A program made the position numbers and the translations under genes. Positions 8,260 through 17,308 of a stretch of DNA of 64,000 nucleotides are shown one piece after another. Position 1 is the stretch's first letter; each line of letters starts with the position of its first letter. This DNA comes from Candidatus Latescibacterota bacterium (GTDB lineage: Bacteria > Latescibacterota > UBA2968 > UBA8231), in NCBI GenBank assembly GCA_022820485.1, contig JAJEFJ010000103.1, positions 124,001 to 188,000 on the forward strand, read 5' to 3'. The notes under the pieces are model-generated. The model did not search any database. It had not been told where the DNA came from and saw only the letters and a list, made by a program, of their open reading frames with translations.

Positions 8260-11200
8260 GATTTCTTGATCATTTCTTGTAGATCGATCAAGTGGCGTTC
8301 TGCAAATTTGATTTCTACGTCCTCCTTGCATAATCGCAACTTGATTGCGAGTTGACCGTCGCCACCTTCTGCTTGAACTTTCAACCGTAAAATTTGCTGA
8401 ATAACGTCTTCATTGACCTCTTTCGGGCCAAACTGGAACATTGCACTGTGCCAAGGACATAGGCAGAGGACATTGCCAACCCGGTCAATCCATTCGGCGT
8501 TCGTGTAGGACACAAGGTATAATCCTTCAAAATATGGCTCTCCGTTGCTCTGAGTAAAGGTCTTATCGCAAATCTGGCACTGGCCGCCGTACCATTCGAT
8601 AAGATTTACCCGAACTTGGTCGTTTTTGCCCTTCCATTTTTTGACTATAGAAAAATACGAACGTGTTTCCTGCTTACCTTCGTTCTCGATGTCGGTGGCT
8701 ATGCTTTCTGAGGTTCTATCGCGGCGACGTGAAGGATTTTGAACGGAACCTCCGTAGCCTACACCATCTTCTGTCGCGATCTTACCGGGTTCTATAAAAG
8801 ACTTGGGTAGAGCCTCATGGAAGAGGACACTTTCTTGCTGAGTTGATTGATTACGCTTATTCGCCATCTTGCGCTTATAGTCCTCCATCATTTCTTTCTG
8901 TTCTTCTGGAGAAAGTTCGCTTGCGAAATCGACCATTTCTCTCTCAATGGGAAGGGATAATAGTAATTTCTCACGATTCTTGTATTCCTCACTCTTCTTT
9001 TTGGCATTCTCCCCAAATCCAACTGCATCCAACCAGCCGTTACGATTGTTATATGGAAAATCAGCATGGAGTGATTCTTTGGTTATATCTGCTGGCAATC
9101 GAAAACAACTGTCTTTATCAGGAACCCATTTGCATGACTTGAGTTGATTGATCAAAAAAGATGGTTCTCTCTTTTGTTTATCCCTATTAGCATCATTGGG
9201 AAAATAAAATGCAGATAATTTCTCCTCTTCTACGCTACAGAGTGTCTTCCATACGGCGCGGCTGAGTTCTATCTTATTTATCTTGAGATCGAGTTCTCCT
9301 ATGTAGTAAGATGAGCCTTTGTTTAGCCAATAAGTCCCATGTCCTTTTAAGGCGTTCAGAAAATAATCTCTGTCTATAGTAGTCTTTGTTTCTCTACCTA
9401 TTTTCCTGAAAGTATCTTCTTGCATTTCGGTAGCTTTATACTTTCTTATTTCGAGTGCCGGCATGACACCGAGATTCTTCGCAAAATCAATGAATCCATC
9501 AACCTTCTCATATTTTTTGGAAACTGGGTATTTTTGATTCTTCAATGATATTTCTGAACATCCGAACAGAGCTTCTAATCCAGTATCCTCAAAAGGAAGG
9601 TCGAGAAAACACTCTATTGGCTTATAAAAATCGTCCTTTCCCTCGACCCGAAAAATCGCATAGGACTTAAATTCTATTGTATAGTTTCCTTCTTTCCACC
9701 ATTTGATGAAGTCACTTATGTGCTTTAAGTGTTGTTCATCAGTAAGTTCGACCGATTTGTTGTCCTGATAGAATGTTTCCAAGAGTAAATCGATCCGTTC
9801 CTTTTCTCCGATTTCATTAACACCAATCTCTCCAAGGAACTCACGAGCTTTTTCCTGCTGGTTCTTGTTTTTTCCAGATGAATAGACATGTTTGTCTACA
9901 CAGGAGAGTTTTTTGTCGTATTCCACATCATCGCTTGGGAAATGGCAGTCCCTTCCTTTCTTATAAGTAACACCATCGCTGAGACGAACGATAGAAAGAT
10001 TTGATAGCTCATACTTGCGATTCCTATACAAATCTCTATACTGATACGTATATGATCGATGGGTATTCGACAGGAAATCGCCAAGCAAGGCATAAAATTT
10101 TTGGTGCCATTCGTCCGATTTGTCCTTTAGCCATGTCTTTATCAAATCAGGCTGCTCGGATAGCTCTCTTATAAGATTTTCTTCATCCCATTCGGGGATT
10201 TCAAGTAGGGACAGAAAATTGTCTTCCCGCTGATTTCGTAGAGCATTGGCAGTCCATAGGGGTAGAGAATTATTTTTCCCAAGAATTGTCGCTAGATCCT
10301 TGTCACTGATTAGATTTGGCAACCGTGCATTCCCTCGGTATCGATAGATTCCCGATGCAGCGGCATGGCCTCCGCGTCTCATCGGCGTCAGCTTTTCATT
10401 ATTGAATACCTCAACCAATTTTTCTTGTATGGGCTGGTAAAAGGGCAACAGATCATCCCCATCATTGGGCAACACCGCCAAAAATGCCACGTCCAGCAGT
10501 CCTTGGTCGTGTATAGCAAACATTGACTCCGCGACCAAATCTGCAAGGTGATCCCGTAGTTCGTCGTTAGCTGGACAATCGCGAATACTATCGCGGGCAA
10601 CAGTTGAGGCAAACGGTGCGTGAAGATGAAAACGTAGATTCGACGTTTCCTTTTCGGCAGGGAAATAGATACAAACCTGTCCTTTGTTCAATGGCTTAAT
10701 TTTCCATTTTTGTTTCTTGTCCTTTTCCATGCCAAAGGCAACAGCAATTCGGCAAGATTTTAGATCGTTTTCGGCTTCGTCATTAACTTCAACCACCTTT
10801 TCAAAACGGAGATAATGGACTGAATCAAGTGCTAAACTCTCGGGACGCCGGACAGAAATTTCAATTCGGTCCCTATCCTTCTCTATTCGTTCCAGTGATC
10901 CAGATTTTGAATCAGGCAGCCGATATTCTATCTTCCGTATATTTTTGAGGAAGAGTAATGCGCCCTCACCCAACTGCCGGAGGTTTTTCTCAATCTCAGT
11001 ACGAGCCTTTTCAGGGGATTTTTGGGGATTATCGAACGGGAAAAGAAAATGAGTCCTATTGTCATCGACCATCCTTGGAGACAAACCTTCTGTATCGGGA
11101 ACAACTAGGTCGCGGATGCGAAAATGGTACTTGCCAGATTTAATTTCTGGCGTGGAGGTATAGGCAAACACGGCCTTGAATCCAACGCCAAATTTGCCGA

Positions 11201-11501
11201 TGCTGGTAGAATCATCTTTTTTGGTGGTATCGCCGATGCCTGTTATAGAGTTCACATCGTCTATTGAAAACAGCCGACTCCCATTATGTTCAAACTCGAC
11301 ACTATTAGAATTGAGAGTGAACCGAACTTCGGATGCCTCCGCGTCCTCGGCATTTTGGAGAAGCTCATAGATGAAATGGGCATTGTCTGGGTATAGGTCC
11401 GTAAGTAAATGCTTGAAACCATCTATCCACCCATTGTCGATGAGTGCTTGGAGACCATTTTTACGCTTTTCAGATAGTTGATGGATAGCTTCTACTGACA
11501 C
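8232..11501 (-). CDS. Sacsin-like GHKL ATPase with C-terminal HNH-like domain
   Basis: A 1089-residue protein starting at GTG 11501, two bases after the helicase stop; AAGGGA at the end of the helicase gene serves as ribosome binding site. The N-terminus is a GHKL ATPase of the sacsin/NOV type: N box FIYELLQNAEDA (~43-54), G1 ITGIGDTTK (~86-94), G2 GKFGVGFKAVF (~102-112). A long middle region (~250-870) has no motif I recognise. The C-terminus carries an HNH-like zinc module: CQIC (975-978), then GNVLCLCPWH (~1009-1018). The first His of a normal HNH motif is replaced by Tyr (GLYLVS), so nuclease activity is uncertain. The gene is AT-rich beside its helicase partner. Likely an antiviral partner of the helicase; the name of any known system is not evident. 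Confidence 0.8.
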   Translation of the reverse strand: MSVEAIHQLSEKRKNGLQALIDNGWIDGFKHLLTDLYPDNAHFIYELLQNAEDAEASEVRFTLNSNSVEFEHNGSRLFSIDDVNSITGIGDTTKKDDSTSIGKFGVGFKAVFAYTSTPEIKSGKYHFRIRDLVVPDTEGLSPRMVDDNRTHFLFPFDNPQKSPEKARTEIEKNLRQLGEGALLFLKNIRKIEYRLPDSKSGSLERIEKDRDRIEISVRRPESLALDSVHYLRFEKVVEVNDEAENDLKSCRIAVAFGMEKDKKQKWKIKPLNKGQVCIYFPAEKETSNLRFHLHAPFASTVARDSIRDCPANDELRDHLADLVAESMFAIHDQGLLDVAFLAVLPNDGDDLLPFYQPIQEKLVEVFNNEKLTPMRRGGHAAASGIYRYRGNARLPNLISDKDLATILGKNNSLPLWTANALRNQREDNFLSLLEIPEWDEENLIRELSEQPDLIKTWLKDKSDEWHQKFYALLGDFLSNTHRSYTYQYRDLYRNRKYELSNLSIVRLSDGVTYKKGRDCHFPSDDVEYDKKLSCVDKHVYSSGKNKNQQEKAREFLGEIGVNEIGEKERIDLLLETFYQDNKSVELTDEQHLKHISDFIKWWKEGNYTIEFKSYAIFRVEGKDDFYKPIECFLDLPFEDTGLEALFGCSEISLKNQKYPVSKKYEKVDGFIDFAKNLGVMPALEIRKYKATEMQEDTFRKIGRETKTTIDRDYFLNALKGHGTYWLNKGSSYYIGELDLKINKIELSRAVWKTLCSVEEEKLSAFYFPNDANRDKQKREPSFLINQLKSCKWVPDKDSCFRLPADITKESLHADFPYNNRNGWLDAVGFGENAKKKSEEYKNREKLLLSLPIEREMVDFASELSPEEQKEMMEDYKRKMANKRNQSTQQESVLFHEALPKSFIEPGKIATEDGVGYGGSVQNPSRRRDRTSESIATDIENEGKQETRSYFSIVKKWKGKNDQVRVNLIEWYGGQCQICDKTFTQSNGEPYFEGLYLVSYTNAEWIDRVGNVLCLCPWHSAMFQFGPKEVNEDVIQQILRLKVQAEGGDGQLAIKLRLCKEDVEIKFAERHLIDLQEMIKKSQELERPVS

Positions 11502-11503
11502 TA

Positions 11504-14500
11504 CTAATTCCCTTCCAACAGTTCGATTACGCCATACGCCACCGGCTCGGCGATAATATCTGCCTTCCCCATAGCAGTTTCCAACTCTTGGATATGCCGA
11601 GTGTAGTCGGCCTCAGCCGTCGCGATTTCCGACTCCCGCATTCGTTGCAGTTTCTCGTCGCTGGCCTGAGCGAGTTGTTCCGCAAGAAGCGCCATCCGCG
11701 CTTGATGGCTTTTAGACAGACTTTCTCGGCGATACTCGGCAAGCTCTCGCGTCCGTTGTCGATGCTCTTCCTTCGCTTGCGACCACACCGTATAATGCTG
11801 CGCGTCGAGGGCGTCCCACACCGGAGAGTTGCTATCCACTGGATCGGTAGGCGAAGCGTCCGCCGCGTTCTCAAGTAGGCGGCCTAAGTGCGGCGTTACG
11901 GCCTCTGACGAGGCTATCGGCGTGAGAACCAAATCCTCCCGAATGCCGTGGAACTGCCACTGATATACGGCAAATTCATGGCGGCCCGTAGGGGCCTCGT
12001 GGCTCTGTGCCTTCAGCGTAGTAATGACTCGTTGCTTTGTTTCTAGCGACCGGGCTGCCTGCTTGACTAAAGGATGGAGCGGTGTGATGAACGCGGCGTC
12101 AGGATGTTGCGTTGCGCAGTCCGCCTCAAAGGTTATGGACAAGTGAGGATCGCCGCCCTTCAGCCACTTTTCCCATGCCCGATAGTCAGGCGCAGTCCGT
12201 CTGGGAAGTTGCTGAAAATCGCGCAACAGGGCAGTTCGTGCCTCCTGCGATAAACGGAGCGTTTTCAAGGCTTTTTCGCCGAGAATGAATTCCCGTTCCT
12301 CGCCGCATGTACCGTTCAAATAGATCGCAACGAGCCTTTGTATAGAGGCTGGGGATAACCAGAAACTGGAGGCTTCTTCAACCTCCTTCTTCATCTGATC
12401 TTCGGGCAGACGGATGCCAAAAAGCTCCATCTGCTGCTGTTCGAGCTTTTCCTGTTCTTGTACCAATCGGATTTTGTTATCCGCCAACTGTTGTAGCTTG
12501 GTCCTCCGTTCCTCTTCACTCAGAGCATAGTTCTCGGCGATGTTTTTGATTCCCTTGGAGATCTCTCCCAGAATTTCCTCGCTGCCGCCCAAAGCATTCT
12601 CGAATACCCCGATGCGAACCAGACAGCGTTCGTAGATGTCCGCATCAACCGTTCCCGGCGTGATTAGGTTGACAATGGCGACGGTCTCGCTCTGTTGGCC
12701 CTTGCGGTCAATGCGGCCAATCCGTTGCTCGACGCGCATGGGATTCCACGGCAAGTCGTAGTTGACAATGCAATCGCAGAATTGGTAGTCCAACCCTTCG
12801 CAACCGATTTCTGAGAACAGCAAAACGTCGAGGGTGTCGCCGTCCTCTCGTGGCTGCTCAAAACGACTCCTAAGCGCTATGCGTTCTTCGTCTGGCGTTC
12901 CACCATGCACCATACCAACGCGAACGCCGTCTGCCTTGAGATGTTCGTATAGGTATGAAAGAGTGTGCCGGAAGCTGCTAAACAGCATCACCTTGTTGTT
13001 GGATAGACGTTGCTTGTCTCGGATGATGTTGCGGAGGGCTTCCAGCTTCGGGTCGTGGGGATCAAGACCGCGTGCTTTTTCAAGGATGGTTTGAATTTGC
13101 GCTTGGATTAAGCTGATAGCCTCATCCGATGGCTCCGGCCCCATATCGTCGGCTTCCTCCCATTCCAATTCGTCGAGGTGGCGATGGAGAATATCCTTGA
13201 GGAAAGGAGCCAGTCCATATAGGCAACTCGCCGCTTGGCGTCGGATTGTGGTCAGCATGAACTTGACGTTGATGTCTCCGTGCAGGCGGCGGAATATGTC
13301 CGCTTGGACTCGGAGCAACTCGTCGTGGAGTTGCTGCTGTGAGGCGGTGAATGGAACGTTGACCGTTTCCGGTTTTCTAATGGTGAACGCGCCGATGTCG
13401 CGCCGGCGCGTCCGGTTGATGATCCCCGAAAAGGTGTGTAACGACTCTAGGTCGGTGATGAGTTGGATTCTGTCGTCGGCTGCTACGCGATCTTCGGTAA
13501 GCTGATTTTTGATCCGGTTAAACTCAGGGTTGGCCCTGAGCATCGTCTGTCCCCAAGGGGTTGCGGCGGCTTGGTCAAGAGCCTGGGCTGCCTGTGCTGT
13601 CCAACCCGATACTTGGGTACGCGCATGGTTGACCGCCTCGTTGATGAACGGATTGGGGGCTGCGATATGCTCAAAGCTCTCCTCGTCCAAGATGAAGTCG
13701 GGGCGCAACACGTTGAGCAGCACAAATAGGTCGTGGTCGCCGAGTTGGATCGGGGTGGCTGTGAGAAAGACCGCCGCTTCCGCGTGGTCGCAGAAAAATC
13801 GCACCGCTTGGTGCGCGTAAGTATGCTGGTTGCGGATGTGGTGAGCTTCATCGACGATCACGAGGTCGAAGCGCGGTGGTGGGTCGAGGTCCAAAAGCCC
13901 TTTTCCGCGTCTTCGCTTCCGGCTGCCCTCGGGACCGTAAAGAAGCGCCTCGTCAAACAGCGAATAGGGCAGAATCGCCTTCTGGTGTCGCTCGGGCCAC
14001 TCGCCTTCTAAATCCATCTCACTGATACAGTATCGCAGGGTGCGTCCGTCGAGGTGCGTGAACCGTTGGTCAAACCGCCTCATTTCCTTTTCCCACTTGC
14101 CCTCGGTCACTAGGGGGCGAGGGCAGATAATGAGAACGGATTGGATTTCCCGCCGCGCCTGCAATTCTCGCAGAATCAGTCCAGCTTCAATGGTTTTGCC
14201 GACGCCGACGCCATCGGCGATCAGCAGACGCGGACGGTCCGAGCGGATGAATTTCAGCACCGGGCGAAACTGGTAAGGGATGAAGTCAACCCGCGCCGCA
14301 TTGAGCGAATACAAGGTCGATAGGCCGGGATAGCGTATTTGCAGGGCAGTTAAGTAGGCGTGAAACTGATCGGACGAAAGAGACGAGACGCCATCATCCT
14401 GGTCATCGGCCTGCAACTGAGAGGCGTAATAGGTCTGAATGCTTCCATCTACAAAAACCTTGATGCGGTCTTCGGTCGTTCCCGGCAACACTTCGACCAC

Positions 14501-14629
14501 AGCCCCCCGGATGGACGGGTCGGACGCCAAGCATACGATTTGGCCTTGGGCAAACTCCGCTCGGGAACTCCTATCAGAGCAAGTTGGTAGCTGTAGCCCT
14601 GCCCCCTCGCGGAAAAATTTTCCTCTCAT
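11504..14629 (-). CDS. SNF2-family helicase (DrmD/RapA-like), probable defence gene
   Basis: The start is ATG 14629, four bases after the stop of the dehydrogenase gene; a longer frame to 14839 only reads antisense-like sequence through that gene. The protein is 1041 residues. Residues ~25-75 are SH3/Tudor-like (GQIVCLASDPSIRGAVVEV...YYASQL), as seen in DISARM DrmD-type helicases. Walker A is DGVGVGKTIEAG (~139-150), the DEAH box is VIVDEAHHIRN (~258-267), motif III FLTATPIQ (~288-295), and the C-terminal helicase motifs include NKVMLFSSF, SEIGCEGLDYQ and QRIGRIDRKGQ. The last ~350 residues are helical with coiled-coil-like stretches. It should translocate on DNA using ATP. DISARM's drmA, drmB, drmC and methylase are absent. 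Base composition resembles the host. Confidence 0.85.
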   Translation of the reverse strand: MRGKFFREGAGLQLPTCSDRSSRAEFAQGQIVCLASDPSIRGAVVEVLPGTTEDRIKVFVDGSIQTYYASQLQADDQDDGVSSLSSDQFHAYLTALQIRYPGLSTLYSLNAARVDFIPYQFRPVLKFIRSDRPRLLIADGVGVGKTIEAGLILRELQARREIQSVLIICPRPLVTEGKWEKEMRRFDQRFTHLDGRTLRYCISEMDLEGEWPERHQKAILPYSLFDEALLYGPEGSRKRRRGKGLLDLDPPPRFDLVIVDEAHHIRNQHTYAHQAVRFFCDHAEAAVFLTATPIQLGDHDLFVLLNVLRPDFILDEESFEHIAAPNPFINEAVNHARTQVSGWTAQAAQALDQAAATPWGQTMLRANPEFNRIKNQLTEDRVAADDRIQLITDLESLHTFSGIINRTRRRDIGAFTIRKPETVNVPFTASQQQLHDELLRVQADIFRRLHGDINVKFMLTTIRRQAASCLYGLAPFLKDILHRHLDELEWEEADDMGPEPSDEAISLIQAQIQTILEKARGLDPHDPKLEALRNIIRDKQRLSNNKVMLFSSFRHTLSYLYEHLKADGVRVGMVHGGTPDEERIALRSRFEQPREDGDTLDVLLFSEIGCEGLDYQFCDCIVNYDLPWNPMRVEQRIGRIDRKGQQSETVAIVNLITPGTVDADIYERCLVRIGVFENALGGSEEILGEISKGIKNIAENYALSEEERRTKLQQLADNKIRLVQEQEKLEQQQMELFGIRLPEDQMKKEVEEASSFWLSPASIQRLVAIYLNGTCGEEREFILGEKALKTLRLSQEARTALLRDFQQLPRRTAPDYRAWEKWLKGGDPHLSITFEADCATQHPDAAFITPLHPLVKQAARSLETKQRVITTLKAQSHEAPTGRHEFAVYQWQFHGIREDLVLTPIASSEAVTPHLGRLLENAADASPTDPVDSNSPVWDALDAQHYTVWSQAKEEHRQRTRELAEYRRESLSKSHQARMALLAEQLAQASDEKLQRMRESEIATAEADYTRHIQELETAMGKADIIAEPVAYGVIELLEGN

Positions 14630-14633
14630 GCCC

Positions 14634-15590
14634 CTAATACCCCTTCTTCTTGTCGATGATATTAAGCACCGGCTCGCCCTTGAGGTAGCGCTCCAATTGA
14701 GCGCAGAAGAACTCGTAGACCTTGCGCGGTCGGTGCTGTGAGGCACCGGCCCGATGCGGGGTGAGGATGATGTTGGGTGCGTCCCACAGCGGAGATTCTG
14801 CGGGCAGCGGCTCGATTTCAGTGACGTCGATACCGGCACCGGCGATCTGTCCGTCTTGCAGTGCCTCGGAGAGAGCGTCCTCGTTGATGATGCCGCCTCG
14901 CGTCACGTTGATCAGATAGGCGCTCTCCTTCATCAGCGCCAGTTCCTCGCGCCCGATGAGGTGGTACGTCTCCTCGGTGCGTGGACAGGCCATCATCACT
15001 ACGTCGGCGCGACCAAGGAGGCTGTGCAGGTTTTCGCGGGAGTTGTCCCTGAGTTCGGAAATGCCCGGCGGCAGATCGCGGCGCACCGGGTCGATGGCGA
15101 TGATCGGCATGTCGTAGCCAGCGGCCCGCTTGGCCATTTCAAGCCCAAATCCCCCCAGTCCCACAAGGCCCAACGTTTGCCCAGTTAGCTCGACGGTAGC
15201 GCCGCCAGCCCATTTGCGCTGGTCGTTGTGGCGAATCGACTGATCAATGCCCCGGGTCAGGGCGAGGAGCAAGGCCCAAGCGTGTTCGCCGCCTTGGGGG
15301 GCGTATAACCCGGCCACGTTGGAAATGGCTACTTCGTCGCGGGCGATGATTTCGGGAAAGAGGAACTTGTCCATGCCAGTGCTGAAGGACTGAATCCAGC
15401 GCAGGTTGGGGGCGGCAGCGCAGACTGCGGGTGGGAAGTGACCGACGATGATGTCGATTTCGCCGGCCACGGCGAGGGCTTCTTGTTCGTCGTTGGCCAC
15501 AAAGACTTCGTGGCCGCCGTTTTCGCGCGCGATTTGGCGCAAGTGGTCGTGTTGTTCGTCGGTGAATGGGTAGTGGACTAGGATTTTCAC
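14634..15590 (-). CDS. D-isomer-specific 2-hydroxyacid dehydrogenase
   Basis: The GTG at 15590 is preceded by GGAGG five bases upstream; an upstream TTG at 15602 lies before that site and is unlikely. The 318-residue product has the NAD(P)-binding signature LGLVGLGGFGLEMAK and the family's catalytic trio: Arg in LINVTRGGIINEDAL, Glu in DVTEIEPLP, and His in ILTPHRAG. It interconverts a 2-oxoacid and its D-2-hydroxyacid with NAD(P)H; the specific substrate (glyoxylate, hydroxypyruvate, pyruvate or other) cannot be told. Its start is 13 bp after the PfkB kinase stop, suggesting a sugar-acid or nucleoside-sugar pathway, and the helicase gene begins only four bases after its stop. Confidence 0.88.
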   Translation of the reverse strand: MKILVHYPFTDEQHDHLRQIARENGGHEVFVANDEQEALAVAGEIDIIVGHFPPAVCAAAPNLRWIQSFSTGMDKFLFPEIIARDEVAISNVAGLYAPQGGEHAWALLLALTRGIDQSIRHNDQRKWAGGATVELTGQTLGLVGLGGFGLEMAKRAAGYDMPIIAIDPVRRDLPPGISELRDNSRENLHSLLGRADVVMMACPRTEETYHLIGREELALMKESAYLINVTRGGIINEDALSEALQDGQIAGAGIDVTEIEPLPAESPLWDAPNIILTPHRAGASQHRPRKVYEFFCAQLERYLKGEPVLNIIDKKKGY

Positions 15591-15603
15591 GCGGACCTCC
15601 AAG

Positions 15604-16605
15604 CTAGGTTGAGAAATGGGATAGGATGTGATCGATGCGATCGGCGAGCGATTGTTCTAGGCGCGGCCCGAAGCGGGTTACCACTTGCGCGGCCGCATAG
15701 CAGCCTAAGCTCGCCGCGTCTAAAGGGCTGTACCCGTAGGATAGCCCGTAGAGCACGCCCCCGGCGAAGAGGTCGCCGGCACCGTTGGTGTCGATAGCTT
15801 GCACGGGGACGCCGGGGACTTGGTCGTGGGCCCCGTCGGCATACACTAGGGCACCGTCGGCTCCGCACGTTACGTAGGCCGTGCCGACTTGGGAAGCGAG
15901 GGACGCGCCGGCGGTTTCGCGGTCGTCGATCCCAGTGCTAGCGACCGCTTCCTCTTCGTTGCAGAAGAGCAGATCTACGCCATGTTGCAAAAGAGCGTCA
16001 AAGCGCGCCCGAAAGGCCCGGACGGCAAAGGGGTCGCTCAGAGTCAGGGCGACGGTCGTGCTGTGGCGCTGGGCCATTTGCTGTGCTTGGCACGCGGCGG
16101 CAAAGCCGTCGTCCGAGCCGAGGAGATAACCTTCTATATAAACGTACTGGCTGTCGGCGATGATCTCCTCTTGGAGCTGGGCTGGACCGATGGCGCTGCT
16201 GATGCCCAAGAAGGTGTTGAGGGTGCGGTCGGCGTCTGGCGTAATAAAAACCAAACACTGGCCAGTTTTGCCCACGCCGCGGTTGGCCGGATGCGTGGTC
16301 ACGTCGGCTGCTTCGAGATCGCGCTGGTAAAAGTCGCCCCAAGCGTCGCGACCGGTCAGGCAGGCGTAATAGGTGCGGCCGCCATAGCGGGCGACGCCGA
16401 TGAGGGTGTTGGCGGCCGAACCGCCCGAAGCCGAGGCGACTGGCTCGCCATCGACCGCGGCTGTGAGGTGGCGCTGCCGCGCCTCATCGACGAGGGTCAT
16501 AACCCCTTTTTCGATTTGGTGTTCGGCGAGGAATTCCGGGGCGACTTGATATTGGATGTCCACTAGGGCGTGGCCGACTCCATAGACGTCGTACGTGCGG
16601 GTCAT
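15604..16605 (-). CDS. PfkB-family carbohydrate / adenosine-type kinase
   Basis: Starts at ATG 16605 with AAGGAAG upstream; 333 residues. PfkB signatures are clear: YGVGHALVDIQ near the N-terminus, the substrate-binding ASGGSAANTLIGVARYGG, and the C-terminal DTNGAGDLFAGGVLYG with the catalytic Asp and the anion hole. The N-terminal pattern (AxVDI, GGSAANT) is closest in my memory to adenosine-kinase-like members, which phosphorylate nucleosides or sugars with ATP. It is the first gene of the minus-strand run kinase-dehydrogenase-helicase-GHKL. No promoter was identified with certainty; the 160-bp gap to infC is shared with the divergent infC promoter. Confidence 0.88.
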   Translation of the reverse strand: MTRTYDVYGVGHALVDIQYQVAPEFLAEHQIEKGVMTLVDEARQRHLTAAVDGEPVASASGGSAANTLIGVARYGGRTYYACLTGRDAWGDFYQRDLEAADVTTHPANRGVGKTGQCLVFITPDADRTLNTFLGISSAIGPAQLQEEIIADSQYVYIEGYLLGSDDGFAAACQAQQMAQRHSTTVALTLSDPFAVRAFRARFDALLQHGVDLLFCNEEEAVASTGIDDRETAGASLASQVGTAYVTCGADGALVYADGAHDQVPGVPVQAIDTNGAGDLFAGGVLYGLSYGYSPLDAASLGCYAAAQVVTRFGPRLEQSLADRIDHILSHFST

Positions 16606-16685
16606 AAGCTCTTCCTTCGAGTGGAAAATAGGCAAAATAACCCATTCGCTCATGGCTGCCAAAAAGAGAAGGGGCAAATCTTTGC

Positions 16686-16713
16686 TTGTTTTAATTCGCG
16701 CTGAGAATATATT
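16686..16713 (+). promoter_or_regulatory. Candidate infC promoter
   Basis: TTGTTT (16686-16691), a 16-base spacer and TATATT (16708-16713). The leader then holds a small GC hairpin (GCGGG, loop AGACG, CCCGC at 16723-16737) before the ribosome binding site GGAGG at 16754-16758. The -35 is imperfect, so this is moderate evidence only. Confidence 0.5.
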
Positions 16714-16766
16714 AAAAACTCTGCGGGAGACGCCCGCGCTTTCCACCCTTTACGGAGGTTGATGCA

Positions 16767-17288
16767 ATCGCAGCAAAGAAAAAGAGTTTTACGAGAGTAA
16801 ACGGTGATATTCGCGTGCCCCAAATCCGGCTCATCGGGTCTGATGGGGGGCAGGTGGGGATCATCGAAACGGCCCGTGCCTTGGCCATGGCGGAGGAAGC
16901 CAATCTCGACCTAGTAGAAGTGGCCGCTGAAGCGCGCCCGCCGGTCTGCCGGATTATCGACTACGGCAAGTTCCGCTACGACCAAGAGAAAAAGGCCAAG
17001 GAAGCGCGCAAGAAGCAGCACAACGTGCAGATGAAGGGCATTCGCATTGCCCAACCTACTATTTCCGACCACGATCTCGAATACCGGACGAGCCACATCC
17101 GCACGTTTATTGAAAAGGGAAACCGGGTCAAAGTCAGCGTCCGCTTTCGCGGGCGGCAGATGGCCTATCAGGATCGAGGATACGAGCTACTGCAAAGTCT
17201 GGCCGATAAGCTCAAGGACGTAGCCGTCGTTGACCAGGGCCCCAGAATGGAAGGCCGCGAAATGTCGCTCATTCTCAGACCCATCTGA
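16767..17288 (+). CDS. infC: Translation initiation factor IF-3 (apparent AUC start)
   Basis: The IF-3 N-terminal signature FTRVNGDIRVPQIRLIGSDGGQVG runs upstream of the first conventional start (GTG 16815), so that GTG cannot be the true start. Reading back in frame, no ATG, GTG or TTG exists; the codon eight bases after a perfect GGAGG is ATC at 16767, giving I/M-A-A-K-K-K-S-F-T-R. infC is known to use AUU or AUC starts, through which IF-3 represses its own translation, so ATC 16767 is the best start (173 residues). Both IF-3 domains are complete. An out-of-frame ATG at 16762 opens only 12 codons. rpmI and rplT, usual partners, do not follow; a terminator does. Confidence 0.93.
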   Translation: MAAKKKSFTRVNGDIRVPQIRLIGSDGGQVGIIETARALAMAEEANLDLVEVAAEARPPVCRIIDYGKFRYDQEKKAKEARKKQHNVQMKGIRIAQPTISDHDLEYRTSHIRTFIEKGNRVKVSVRFRGRQMAYQDRGYELLQSLADKLKDVAVVDQGPRMEGREMSLILRPI

Positions 17289-17308
17289 GATTGGTCCGAA
17301 CAACGCAA

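Noticed and set aside
11504-14629. Helicase as part of a DISARM system
   Set aside because: No drmA, drmB, drmC or methyltransferase gene lies within the surrounding 15 kb; only the helicase resembles DrmD.
14630-14839. N-terminal extension of the helicase reading frame by 70 residues (Ser/Arg-rich)
   Set aside because: It overlaps the end of the dehydrogenase gene on the same strand in another frame and has no helicase-family similarity; ATG 14629 gives a compact gene order.
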